Source of the DNA: Sphingobium subterraneum
GTDB taxonomy: Bacteria > Pseudomonadota > Alphaproteobacteria > Sphingomonadales > Sphingomonadaceae
DNA length: 64,000 nucleotides
Direction: 5' to 3'
Assembly (NCBI RefSeq): GCF_014199435.1
Contig: NZ_JACIJP010000002.1
Location: 350,001-414,000 of the forward strand
A program made the position numbers and the translations under genes. The first letter of the stretch is position 1. The number at the start of each line of letters is the position of its first letter. Below the pieces are notes generated by a model. It did not search any database, had not been told where the DNA came from, and was given only the letters and a program-made list of their open reading frames with translations. Of the stretch, positions 38,792 through 49,547 are shown piece after piece.

Positions 38792-39757
38792 GTGTCTGAG
38801 CATCTGAACTGCAATGCGTGCGAAGCACCCCTGGGCCCGTGGCTCTCTATGTCCATCGACGCGATTAAAAATCAGCCCACCCCTTATTCGGCGGTTAAAA
38901 AATGCTCGGCATGCGGGCTGGGAATGCTCGATCCCTTACCCCCGGCGGACGCTATCCCCTCATTCTATGTGCTTGACAGCTATTATACCCATGGCGATGG
39001 ACATGTTGTAAAACGCCCCCCCACAATCGCCGACAAGATATTGACGAAATTGGCGTGGCTGATGGACAGACGACGTCCTTTCGAACCAGCACAAATCGCG
39101 GAGCGCCTGCCAAAAGGCGGAAAAGTGTGCGATCTGGGTTGCGGGCACGCACACCATCTGAAAAGATTCCTCGACCTCGGGTTCGAGGTGACTGGCGTTG
39201 ACCCTGATGCCGCAGCACGAGAATTTGCCGCATTGGCGGGGATCACTGTCGAGGCCGGAACGGGCGAAGATGTACCCGATACGTTGTCCGAGGGCAGCTT
39301 TGATCTGGTCCTGATGACCCATTCACTCGAGCATTGTCGTAATCCTCGCAAAGCGCTGGAGAATGTCTTTCGCCTCACAAAACCCGGCGGTCTCTGTTAC
39401 ATCGAAGTCCCGAACTGCACGGCGGAGCATTTCAAGACATTTACCGTTTGTTCGACGATGTTCGACGCTCCTCGTCATATGTATTTCTTTTCACCGACAA
39501 ACCTGAAGCAATTGATGAGAAACATCGGTTTTGTGCCAATAGATATGCTCTATGATGGCTATGTACGGCAGTTCGATCAAAGCTGGCGTGGCTGGGAAAC
39601 CACAATCGCGGACCGGTTAGCTTCACACGATCCTAGTCAGAAACCCCGGCGCCATAGTTTCTTTTCGTCCGTGCTGCTTCTCCTCCGTTCTTTTTGGCGC
39701 TCCCCAGACGAAAAATACGACTCGTTCGGGCTGCTGATGCAGCGGCCCCAGGTGTGA
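38792..39757 (+). CDS. SAM-dependent methyltransferase with N-terminal zinc ribbon
   Basis: The product of about 321 residues has a CxxC pair and a second CxxC (CNACEAP, KCSACGLG) near the N-terminus. It then has the SAM motif VCDLGCGHAHHLKRFLDLGFEVTGVD and the later LVLMTHSLEHC, as in class I methyltransferases of surface-sugar or small-molecule pathways. Its base composition is much lower in GC than its neighbours (one counted line, 39481-39540, is 38%), suggesting recent transfer into the aroA-cmk-rpsA block. The start is a GTG or TTG behind AGGGGGGA (38776-38783). Confidence 0.82.
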   Translation: MSEHLNCNACEAPLGPWLSMSIDAIKNQPTPYSAVKKCSACGLGMLDPLPPADAIPSFYVLDSYYTHGDGHVVKRPPTIADKILTKLAWLMDRRRPFEPAQIAERLPKGGKVCDLGCGHAHHLKRFLDLGFEVTGVDPDAAAREFAALAGITVEAGTGEDVPDTLSEGSFDLVLMTHSLEHCRNPRKALENVFRLTKPGGLCYIEVPNCTAEHFKTFTVCSTMFDAPRHMYFFSPTNLKQLMRNIGFVPIDMLYDGYVRQFDQSWRGWETTIADRLASHDPSQKPRRHSFFSSVLLLLRSFWRSPDEKYDSFGLLMQRPQV

Positions 39758-39764
39758 GGGTACG

Positions 39765-40400
39765 TTGATCATCGCCGTTGATGGGCCGGCCGCGTCGGGC
39801 AAGGGGACGATCGCGCGGGCGCTGGCCAAGCATTATGGCTTGCCGCATCTCGACACCGGGCTGCTGTATCGCGCGGTGGGGCTCAGCGTGGCGCAGGCCG
39901 GGGGGAATGCGCGCGATGCAGGCGATGCGCTGGCGGCGTGCGGGTTCGACGATGCGCTGCTCGCCGATCCGCGGCTGCGTGACGAGGCGACGGCTGCGCT
40001 GGCGTCGATCGTCTCGGCCCATGCCGAGGTGCGCGCGGCCCTGATGGCGCGGCAGCGGGCCTTTGCCGCGCAGCCCGGTGGCGCGGTGCTCGACGGGCGC
40101 GATATCGGCACGGTGATCGTGCCGCAGGCCGACGCCAAATTGTTCGTTACCGCCAGTCCGGAAGTGCGGGCGCAGCGACGGCTGGCGGAGATGAGAGCGC
40201 ATGGCCTGACCGGCGACCGTGCCACCCTGACGGCCGAAATCGCCGCGCGGGACGAGCGAGACCGCAACCGCGCCAACGCGCCCTTGCGCTGCGCGGATGA
40301 CGCGGACTTGCTCGACACCAGCGAAATGGCTATAGACGCGGCCGTCCGACAGGCGATTGCCCTGGTGGACGCGCAGGTGGAACGTCGGCGGCAACGCTGA
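39765..40400 (+). CDS. cmk: Cytidylate kinase
   Basis: The 211-residue protein has the P-loop IIAVDGPAASGKGTIARALA, HLDTGLLYRAVG and DGRDIGTVIVPQADAKLFVTAS, typical of CMP kinases. It phosphorylates CMP and dCMP. The start is a TTG at 39765 preceded by GTGAGGG. It lies directly before rpsA, as in many proteobacteria. Confidence 0.96.
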   Translation: MIIAVDGPAASGKGTIARALAKHYGLPHLDTGLLYRAVGLSVAQAGGNARDAGDALAACGFDDALLADPRLRDEATAALASIVSAHAEVRAALMARQRAFAAQPGGAVLDGRDIGTVIVPQADAKLFVTASPEVRAQRRLAEMRAHGLTGDRATLTAEIAARDERDRNRANAPLRCADDADLLDTSEMAIDAAVRQAIALVDAQVERRRQR

Positions 40401-40594
40401 ACTGCAAGGGCAAGGCGGCGAAGCACCTGGCACGGCCAGATCTTCGGGCGCCCTTTTTGTCATTTCTCCCACTCACGCGTTTTCCGGCTGTTTTCTGGGG
40501 GATACGCGCGTTCGCATGGGGCGGCGCGGGTGGTTTGGCCAAAGACCTCCGGACACAACCGGATGGCCAGCAACGACGTACAAGGACTGAACTT

Positions 40595-42310
40595 ATGGCC
40601 TCTACGGCATTTCCGTCGCGGGATGATTTCGCGGCACTTCTCAACGAATCACTGGGTGGCGAAGACGGCGGCTTTGAAGGCCGCGTCGTAAAAGGCACCG
40701 TTACCGCCATCGAGAACGACATGGCGATCATCGACGTCGGACTGAAGAGCGAAGGCCGCGTTTCGCTGCGCGAATTCGCGATGCCTGGCCAGAAAGCCGA
40801 CATCAAGGTCGGCGATGAAGTCGAAGTCTATGTCGATCGCGTCGAAAACGCCCATGGCGAAGCGATGCTGTCGCGCGACCGCGCGCGCCGCGAAGCCGCA
40901 TGGGACAAGCTGGAATCCGAGTTCACGGAAAATGCCCGCGTCGAAGGCGTCATCTTCGGCCGCGTCAAGGGTGGCTTCACCGTCGATCTCGACGGCGCCG
41001 TCGCGTTCCTGCCCGGCAGCCAGGTCGACATCCGCCCCGTGCGCGACGTCACCCCGCTGATGGACATTCCGCAGCCGTTCCAGATCCTCAAGATGGATCG
41101 CCGCCGCGGCAACATCGTCGTGTCGCGCCGCGCCATTCTGGAAGAAACCCGCGCCGAACAGCGCAGCGGCCTCATCCAGACGCTGGCCGAGGGCCAGATC
41201 ATCGAAGGTGTGGTCAAGAACATCACCGATTATGGTGCGTTCGTCGATCTGGGCGGCATCGATGGCCTGCTGCACGTCACCGACCTTTCCTACAAGCGCA
41301 TCAACCACCCGAACGAGATGATCAACATCGGCGATACCGTCCGCGTGCAGATCATCCGCATCAACCGCGACACGCAGCGCATCTCGCTGGGCATGAAGCA
41401 GCTGGAAAGCGATCCGTGGGAAGGCGCATCGGCCAAGTATCCGGTGGGTGCGAAGCTTTCGGGCCGCGTCACCAACATCACCGAATATGGTGCGTTCGTC
41501 GAACTGGAGCCGGGCATCGAAGGCCTGGTCCATGTCAGCGAAATGAGCTGGACCAAGAAGAACGTCCACCCCGGCAAGATCGTTTCGACCAGCCAGGAAG
41601 TCGACGTTATCGTGCTCGAAGTCGACAGCGACAAGCGCCGCATCTCGCTCGGCCTCAAGCAGGCGCAGAACAATCCGTGGGATAATTTCGCGGAGCGCAA
41701 CCCGATCGGCAGCGTGGTCGAGGGCGAAGTCAAGAACGCCACCGAGTTCGGTCTGTTCATCGGCCTGGAAGGCGACGTCGACGGCATGGTTCACATGTCC
41801 GATATCGCCTGGGGCATTTCCGGCGAAGACGCGCTCAACCTGCATCGCAAGGGCGAGATGGTGAAGGCCATCGTGCTCGACATCGATGTCGAGAAGGAGC
41901 GCATCAGCCTCGGCATGAAGCAGCTTGAAAAGGGTGCGCCGGGCGTCGGCGCGGCCACGAGCGGCGGCACAGGCGGCCTGCAGAAGAACGCCATCGTCAC
42001 CGTCACCGTGCTCGAAGTGCGCGACGGCGGCCTGGAAGTGCAGGCGGGCGAAGACGGCGTCACCGGCTTCATCAAGCGGGGCGATCTGGGTCGCGACCGC
42101 GACGAGCAGCGCTCCGAGCGCTTCCAGCCCGGTCAGAAGTTCGATGCGATGGTCATTGGCTTCGACCGCAGCAAGAAGCCCAACTTCTCGGTCAAGGCGA
42201 TGCAGATCGCCGAAGAGAAGCAGGCTGTGGCGCAATATGGTTCGTCCGACAGCGGCGCATCGCTGGGCGACATCCTGGGCGAAGCGCTGAAGGCGAAGAG
42301 CGAAGGCTGA
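40595..42310 (+). CDS. rpsA: 30S ribosomal protein S1
   Basis: The 571-residue protein has six S1 RNA-binding repeats, with the strong YGAFVDLGGIDGLLHVTDLS, YGAFVELEPGIEGLVHVSEMSW and FGLFIGLEGDVDGMVHMSDIAW copies. S1 brings mRNA to the 30S subunit. AAGGA precedes the ATG at 40595. The 195-nt leader after cmk may hold its own promoter or a regulatory leader, but no motif is clear. Two hairpins follow the stop. Confidence 0.97.
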   Translation: MASTAFPSRDDFAALLNESLGGEDGGFEGRVVKGTVTAIENDMAIIDVGLKSEGRVSLREFAMPGQKADIKVGDEVEVYVDRVENAHGEAMLSRDRARREAAWDKLESEFTENARVEGVIFGRVKGGFTVDLDGAVAFLPGSQVDIRPVRDVTPLMDIPQPFQILKMDRRRGNIVVSRRAILEETRAEQRSGLIQTLAEGQIIEGVVKNITDYGAFVDLGGIDGLLHVTDLSYKRINHPNEMINIGDTVRVQIIRINRDTQRISLGMKQLESDPWEGASAKYPVGAKLSGRVTNITEYGAFVELEPGIEGLVHVSEMSWTKKNVHPGKIVSTSQEVDVIVLEVDSDKRRISLGLKQAQNNPWDNFAERNPIGSVVEGEVKNATEFGLFIGLEGDVDGMVHMSDIAWGISGEDALNLHRKGEMVKAIVLDIDVEKERISLGMKQLEKGAPGVGAATSGGTGGLQKNAIVTVTVLEVRDGGLEVQAGEDGVTGFIKRGDLGRDRDEQRSERFQPGQKFDAMVIGFDRSKKPNFSVKAMQIAEEKQAVAQYGSSDSGASLGDILGEALKAKSEG

Positions 42311-42323
42311 TCCGCAGGGACGG

Positions 42324-42347
42324 GGCGGTCCGCCTGGGTGGACCGCC
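42324..42347 (+). terminator. Stem-loop downstream of rpsA
   Basis: An 8-bp perfect stem GGCGGTCC/GGACCGCC (42324-42331 with 42340-42347) with an 8-nt loop lies just past the stop. The tail is only GCTTTCC, so it may stabilise the mRNA end rather than terminate. Confidence 0.55.
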
Positions 42348-42369
42348 GCTTTCCGGTATAAAGACCATG

Positions 42370-42403
42370 ATCCCCTGCTGGATGCCCGGCGGGGGATTTT
42401 TTT
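42370..42403 (+). terminator. Rho-independent terminator of rpsA
   Basis: A 9-bp stem (42370-42378 with 42389-42397, one G-U pair) is followed by a run of seven Ts (42397-42403). It lies 60 nt beyond the rpsA stop and separates rpsA from ihfB. Confidence 0.92.
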
Positions 42404-42473
42404 ATCCCCTCTCCATCCTCGAACAATCAAATTATCCAATTCCACAATTTAGTGTATTGAAACGGCACGATTT

Positions 42474-42479
42474 TATAAT
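42474..42479 (+). promoter_or_regulatory. Possible -10 element of the ihfB promoter
   Basis: A perfect TATAAT stands in an unusually AT-rich stretch (about 42419-42510) between the rpsA terminator and ihfB, 84 nt before the ihfB start codon. No good -35 box at the normal spacing was found, so this is weak. Confidence 0.35.
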
Positions 42480-42562
42480 AATCCTGCTGATTGTCATTTT
42501 CTTCTGCTTTGGGTATGACACTCCCGTCGTGCGCGTGGGGTCGCCCGGCACTGGGAGGGCAA

Positions 42563-42844
42563 ATGATCCGTTCGGAGCTTGTTCAAAAACTAGCGCAGCA
42601 ATATTCCGATCTCACCTTGATCGAAGTCGAGCGCATAGTGGATCTTTTCTTTAACGAAATCAGCGAGCAACTGGCGTCTGACGGGCGTGTGGAACTGCGC
42701 GGCTTTGGCGCGTTCACCACCCGCGCGCGGGAGGCACGCACCGGCCGCAACCCGCGCACCGGACAGTCGGTTTCGATTGACGCAAAGAAAGTGCCGTTCT
42801 TCAAACCCGGCAAGGAAATCCGCGATCGCCTGAACGCGAAATAA
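42563..42844 (+). CDS. ihfB: Integration host factor subunit beta
   Basis: The 93-residue protein begins [16 protein letters not shown] and has the HU/IHF arm signature [24 protein letters not shown] bends DNA as a heterodimer with IhfA. The gene follows rpsA, as in E. coli. GGGAGGG lies before the ATG at 42563. Confidence 0.95.
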   Translation: MIRSELVQKLAQQYSDLTLIEVERIVDLFFNEISEQLASDGRVELRGFGAFTTRAREARTGRNPRTGQSVSIDAKKVPFFKPGKEIRDRLNAK

Positions 42845-42894
42845 GTCGAACTTCCGGCGCCGGAGCAAGCGCTCCGGCATCCGGCGTGTTTGCC

Positions 42895-43443
42895 TCAGTT
42901 GGCGGCTTTGCTGATATCGACCTTTTCCACCCATTCCGGGTAGAAGCTGGGTTCCCGGTTCGACCATCCGATGGCGGTCGCCGCGGCCTCGCTGATCGAC
43001 TGGAGCAGCACGCGCCGCTTGTCCGGATGAAGGTGCGGCAGACTCGCCGCGGCGCAAAACGCGCCCGGCAGCCACGGCCGCGCACCCGCGCCGATCAGCC
43101 GTTCATACAGAAAGCGGTAGGCGGCGAAGCTGATCAGCCGGTCCTGCCCCAGATCGAACGCGGATACCGTGACCAAGGGCGCCATGAACGGCTCCACCTG
43201 TTCCAGACCGCTGTCGTCGGGGACCATGGCACGAATTTCGTTGATCCGCCCGTAGACCCGCGCCTGCGCCCGGATGCTCGCGGCTTCCACGACGTCACGC
43301 GACCACAGTTCCATGGCATCGCGGCGGTTGAGCGCAATATCGAGCGACCGCCGGATGTAGCGCTGCGTGGAAGAAGGAAAACTGGCGAATTCGCGCATCT
43401 CTGCCAGGGTGATAGAACCGTCTGCCGACTTACTGAAACCCAT
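42895..43443 (-). CDS. Conserved-looking hypothetical protein
   Basis: The 182-residue protein has no signal peptide or membrane segment. It is rich in helix formers, with LWSRDVVEAASIRAQARVYGRINEIRAMVPDD in the middle and Trp residues at the C-terminus (IGWSNREPSFYPEWVEKVD). I do not recognise its family. It converges with ihfB, and the gap of 50 nt holds no clear terminator. Coding is supported by uninterrupted frame and by codon use like that of its neighbours. Confidence 0.65.
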   Translation of the reverse strand: MGFSKSADGSITLAEMREFASFPSSTQRYIRRSLDIALNRRDAMELWSRDVVEAASIRAQARVYGRINEIRAMVPDDSGLEQVEPFMAPLVTVSAFDLGQDRLISFAAYRFLYERLIGAGARPWLPGAFCAAASLPHLHPDKRRVLLQSISEAAATAIGWSNREPSFYPEWVEKVDISKAAN

Positions 43444-43661
43444 ATGTGCCTCCGACCCTTCTCGTCTGGACAATGCATCATGCGCCCACTTCGGTTAGCA
43501 AAGGCTTAAGCACTTGTATTGCCCCTGTTCATTATCGATCAGAATTTATTGTGCAGCGCAACATAAAATATGCGTGCTTGCGACGGATTGAGGGTGAGAG
43601 TCCCTCATCCGCCATGGATTGAATGGCGGGGCGGGCTCACAGGGCAGGCTTTGGCCAAACG

Positions 43662-43697
43662 AAAAACGCCTCCGGCGCAAGGGATGGCCGGAGGCGT
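43662..43697 (-). terminator. Terminator of a candidate minus-strand small RNA
   Basis: A perfect 11-bp stem (43666-43676 with 43687-43697) has a 10-nt loop and is followed, on the minus strand, by about five Ts (43662-43666). No annotated minus-strand gene lies just upstream of it, which suggests a short independent transcript. Confidence 0.85.
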
Positions 43698-43835
43698 ATC
43701 CTGATGCTGTCGGGCATTGCAGGATCTCTCAATCTGTTGTGCGGAAAGGTTTACAGGCACCACCACGCAGCGCATCCTGTGCGCTGTCGCTCTGCATGTC
43801 ACCCCTTGAGCGCCCCACCGCCCCCGCGAATCGAT
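43662..43835 (-). ncRNA. Candidate small RNA (about 170 nt), possibly with a 22-residue ORF
   Basis: A promoter-like pair on the minus strand (-35 TTGAAA at 43864-43869, 17-nt spacer, -10 CTACGT at 43841-43846) would start a transcript near 43834 that ends at the terminator at 43662-43697. Inside it, an ATG at 43797 behind AAGGGGTG opens a frame of 22 codons (43729-43797) ending TGA. It could be a small RNA, a small protein gene, or both. No Rfam family is recognised by eye. Confidence 0.5.
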
Positions 43836-43840
43836 CACTT

Positions 43841-43869
43841 ACGTAGCGTAATACGGGGCTTGGTTTCAA
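43841..43869 (-). promoter_or_regulatory. Putative sigma-70 promoter of the small RNA
   Basis: The boxes TTGAAA and CTACGT are 17 bases apart. They resemble the alphaproteobacterial housekeeping consensus (TTGAC, then CTATAT-like). The call rests on two hexamers and the matching terminator. Confidence 0.45.
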
Positions 43870-43995
43870 TGGAAATGTATAAAACGGACATCGGGCAGGA
43901 TGCCGTAACGGCAATCCGCCTTTTTTGCCGTAGACCTTCCATTCTGGGTGCGCGCGCCTATCTGATTGTTATTGCATGAGGCCCTTGCCCGCGCA

Positions 43996-44010
43996 GAACA
44001 AATCTGGAAC
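43996..44010 (+). promoter_or_regulatory. LexA (SOS) box of uvrA
   Basis: GAAC at 43996-43999 and GAAC at 44007-44010 are exactly 7 nt apart, matching the direct-repeat SOS operator of alphaproteobacteria (GTTC-N7-GTTC on the other strand). It lies 46 nt before the uvrA start codon. Confidence 0.85.
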
Positions 44011-44055
44011 AACTGCCGCTATGAAGACTCCCTTTCTCTTGAGAGCGACCGCCTA

Positions 44056-47043
<2,988 letters not shown>

Positions 47044-47194
47044 TCCGACGGCTTGCTTCGGATCCACGCTGCGCTGCCCCCGCCCCCGGACGCAGGGAAG
47101 CGGGCGCGGGCCAGGCTGCATCGCGCGCCGCACCCCCATCAAGCCGCTTGCCAGCCCCGATCCGAGCGGCTAGACGCCGCGTTCCAGAGCATGC

Positions 47195-47285
47195 GGAGCG
47201 GTGGCCGAGTGGTCGAAGGCGCTCGCCTGGAAAGTGAGTATACGTCAAAAGCGTATCGAGGGTTCGAATCCCTCCCGCTCCGCCA
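47195..47285 (+). tRNA. tRNA-Ser (anticodon GGA)
   Basis: A full class-II cloverleaf is present: acceptor GGAGCGG/CCGCTCC, anticodon stem CTCGC/GTGAG with loop CTGGAAA, a long variable arm ATACG/CGTAT, and T arm GAGGG-TTCGAAT-CCCTC. CCA is encoded at 47283-47285. The sequence character changes immediately downstream. Confidence 0.97.
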
Positions 47286-47315
47286 TTCAGTCTGCCCCTA
47301 TCCAATCTCCGGCCG

Positions 47316-47505
47316 ATACTGGCTCGCATATCACAGCTCGGGCTGAAGGAAGTGCCCGTGATCACGATCACGGGTTTGTCCGAAGCGCAGGAGCGCAGAA
47401 TTCGCCTTGCCGATAACAGGATCGCACTCCTCGCAGGCTGGGATCCCGATCTGGTGCGGTCGGAACTGGATTTCGTCGAAAGAAGCGGACTGGAAGCGAA
47501 ACGAG
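47316..47505 (+). pseudogene. Remnant of a ParB-like N-terminal domain protein
   Basis: The plus-strand frame reads LARISQLGLKEVPVITITGL followed by SEAQERRIRLADNRIALLAGWDPDLVRSEL. This matches the later part of the ParB-like domain found in DNA-methylase and partition proteins (the ADNR-A-x-x-AGWD motif is diagnostic). The start of the domain and everything after about 47505 are missing; the frame runs on to 47798 with unrelated sequence. It lies 31 nt after tRNA-Ser, as expected of debris from an integrated element. Confidence 0.65.
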
Positions 47506-48114
47506 ACTTTACCAGCCCCATTCGACAGGTGATCGTCGCACGGTATGTCTTCTTGGCCCACATGATTGCATCGATCGTGTTCGATTGGAACATCGTCGGC
47601 GAGACAACAAGAGGGCAGAGTTTCATGCGGTCGCGACGTCGAACGGCATCGTCCGCCGCGGCTCGGACGGATATTGACGCTTCATCATCGACAACCGGTT
47701 CTACACAGGTCCGTCAACGCGCCCGCTCTGCTTTTTGCATTTTATCTGGGCTGACAGCGTTGTATCGGACCCGGGAGTCCGTAGCTGAAAGACTGTGACA
47801 TAGCGGTCATTATCGCGCCATGCTAGGATTGTCGAAAGGCGTCATTCGAATGCGCAAGCTCGTCGTGGTTTGATCGACGCCGCCGACTATTCATCAATCC
47901 ACCATTTATACACCAACTTCGGTATTTCTTATTAGGTGCCGGACGTTGCCGGGGTCAGCTCTATTGCCTCGCGACGATGAAACGGCACTGTGACTGAAAT
48001 CGCTCAACAGCTATCCTGCCCTGCCGTTACCGTCGGAAAAAGTAGCTAGCGGCGCATTCACCTTCATTTTCCTGAACTATTTCAATAGCTAGGATTTGAT
48101 AGATGTGGATCACA
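47506..48114. other. Gene-poor stretch upstream of the c-di-GMP riboswitch
   Basis: No convincing gene was found. The stretch is less GC-rich than the core genome around it, includes frames only of random character, and should contain the promoter of the riboswitch-led transcript near 48060-48110. No clear -35/-10 pair could be assigned. Confidence 0.5.
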
Positions 48115-48200
48115 TTGATCCCGACAAAGGCAAACCGGTGGCGACGCCGGGACGCAAAGCTTCCGGCCTTGGACACAAGGTAGCGGGGTTGCCGAAACTA
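48115..48200 (+). promoter_or_regulatory. Cyclic-di-GMP-I (GEMM) riboswitch
   Basis: The segment carries the conserved GEMM-I blocks in order: AAAGGCAAACC, a 6-bp hairpin CCGGTG/CGCCGG closed by a GNRA tetraloop GCGA (48135-48150), GGGACGCAAAGC (48149-48160), TTCCGGCC, a second hairpin CCTTG/CAAGG (48167-48180), and TAGCGGGGTTGCCGA (48181-48195). These include the residues of the aptamer that contact c-di-GMP and the tetraloop that docks in its receptor. It is on the strand of, and upstream of, the lipoprotein and TpsB genes. No other known RNA matches this set. Confidence 0.93.
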
Positions 48201-48204
48201 ACGC

Positions 48205-48254
48205 GGCTCGGGGTGCGAGTGGTCGGCTGATGGCCGATAACATGGCCACGAGCC
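48205..48254 (+). promoter_or_regulatory. Extended stem-loop after the riboswitch (possible expression platform)
   Basis: GGCTCG (48205-48210) pairs with CGAGCC (48249-48254), GTGG with CCAC inside it, and TCGGC with GCCGA around TGATG. There is no T-run after it, so a classical terminator is not supported. It might switch access for Rho or ribosomes. How the aptamer controls this structure is not visible from sequence alone. Confidence 0.5.
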
Positions 48255-48344
48255 GGCGTCTGCCCGCACAGTCCGATGAACGAAGAACTTCGTGCGAACC
48301 CTGGCTGCCTATCCCGACAGGAGGCATCACAGGAGACGATGGAC

Positions 48345-49472
48345 ATGGCACATTCAACATCTGCAAAGACAATAGGGCAGGGTCCCCTGCCGATTATGGC
48401 TGCGTGTTCGGCACTGGCATTGCTGCTGAGTGCGTGCGAAACGAGCGGCAGCGGTCGCATCGCAAGCGTCGGCACCCCGCCGCCCGGTTCGGGCAGTGGC
48501 GGTGGAACCGCTGATAACGAAAGCGGCAGCGGGTCCGGTGGAGGTGGTGGCACAGGTACCGGAAATGGCGACGGAGCCAGTTCCGGCGGTGGTTCGGGCG
48601 GCAGCGGAGGCTCGACAGGCGGTGGAACCGCAGGGGGCGGGTCTGGACAGAGCGGCGGCGGAGGCTCCCTGCCCGCCATCGCCCAGCCGGTGACGCCCGT
48701 GTTGGTCGCGGCTGGCAATGCGGTGCTGGGAGTAGCGGACGGCCAAGGCAACATCACGACGCCCATAGCTACAGCCCTGCCGGTGACCCAACCTGTTACG
48801 GGAACGATCACACGTGTCTTGACCGACACCGGCACCGTGCTCGTTGATGCGGGCGAAGGGCGGACGCTGTTGCTCGAAGGAGCGCGCGGCGTGGTAGGCG
48901 ACGTTGTCTCCATTAACCTGGCAGGCCAGACGGTCATTACAGGATTGGACGGGACGACCGGGGCAATCGGCGTAGGGGCCCTGGGCAACACCCAACCTGT
49001 CGGGACTGTCGCATCGCTGGGCGTGTTGAACGCTGGTAATACTGCACTTGCGTCGGTCAACGGACTGGCTGACGTGCGCGTAACCAACGTAACCGCGTCG
49101 AGCGGAGGCGTCGCGGGCGATCTGCTCAATGTCGCACTCGGCGGCAACCAGCTGCTTGGGAGCGGTAACCCGGCGCTGATCAACGCCTCTGTGCTCCCGT
49201 CCACCACGCCCATCGTGGGTGCGGGCGGGACCGGCAGCGTGCTGGGTTCGGTGGGATCGACCGTTTCCTCGGGTGTGGGCTCCGTAGGTTCCGTCGCCGG
49301 CTCGGTCGGTGCGACGTTGGGCGCGGGCGGAGCGGCCACGGCAAATGTCGGAAGCGGCGGCGCATCAGTCGGTGCAGTGGGAGCCGCGGGAGCCGCAGCG
49401 GGCGGCAGTGTGCTAGCTCCGGTGACCGGCACGCTGAGTGGTATCGGCAACACGTTGGGGCTGCATCGCTGA
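48345..49472 (+). CDS. Gly-rich, repeat-containing lipoprotein under a c-di-GMP riboswitch
   Basis: The 375-residue protein has a lipoprotein signal with lipobox LLSAC (Cys at about residue 31) and a Gly/Ser-rich linker (about residues 45-105, runs such as GSGSGGGGGTGTGNG). The body is built from V/L/G/T/S-rich degenerate repeats (GTITRVLTDTGTVLVDAGEG; later VGSTVSSGVGSVGSVAGSVG). This resembles the proteins annotated as collagen-like repeat lipoproteins in Burkholderia. ATG at 48345 is chosen since AGGAG lies 9 nt before it. It lacks an obvious TPS domain, although the next gene encodes a TpsB pore. Likely role: surface or matrix factor (inferred). Confidence 0.82.
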   Translation: MAHSTSAKTIGQGPLPIMAACSALALLLSACETSGSGRIASVGTPPPGSGSGGGTADNESGSGSGGGGGTGTGNGDGASSGGGSGGSGGSTGGGTAGGGSGQSGGGGSLPAIAQPVTPVLVAAGNAVLGVADGQGNITTPIATALPVTQPVTGTITRVLTDTGTVLVDAGEGRTLLLEGARGVVGDVVSINLAGQTVITGLDGTTGAIGVGALGNTQPVGTVASLGVLNAGNTALASVNGLADVRVTNVTASSGGVAGDLLNVALGGNQLLGSGNPALINASVLPSTTPIVGAGGTGSVLGSVGSTVSSGVGSVGSVAGSVGATLGAGGAATANVGSGGASVGAVGAAGAAAGGSVLAPVTGTLSGIGNTLGLHR

Positions 49473-49547
49473 CGCAAGCCTTCCTGTGTGCGGCGGGCGT
49501 TGCCGATCGCCCGCCGCCACCCTTGCTCCTGTTTGCGGAAGGTTCTT

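Noticed and set aside
40400-40594. Palindrome GGGCGCCC plus T5 (about 40448-40460) considered as a terminator after cmk
   Set aside because: The palindrome leaves no loop for a stable hairpin, so it is not supported.
40649-42445. Minus-strand frame of about 598 codons inside rpsA
   Set aside because: Antisense shadow of the repeated S1 domains; its apparent internal repeats mirror those of S1.
43582-43630. Tandem hairpins considered as a second terminator
   Set aside because: No T-run follows either hairpin on either strand; kept only as a low-interest finding.
48476-48690. Gly/Ser repeat considered as a CRISPR-like or tandem DNA repeat array
   Set aside because: The DNA units are irregular in length and sequence; it is a low-complexity protein linker.
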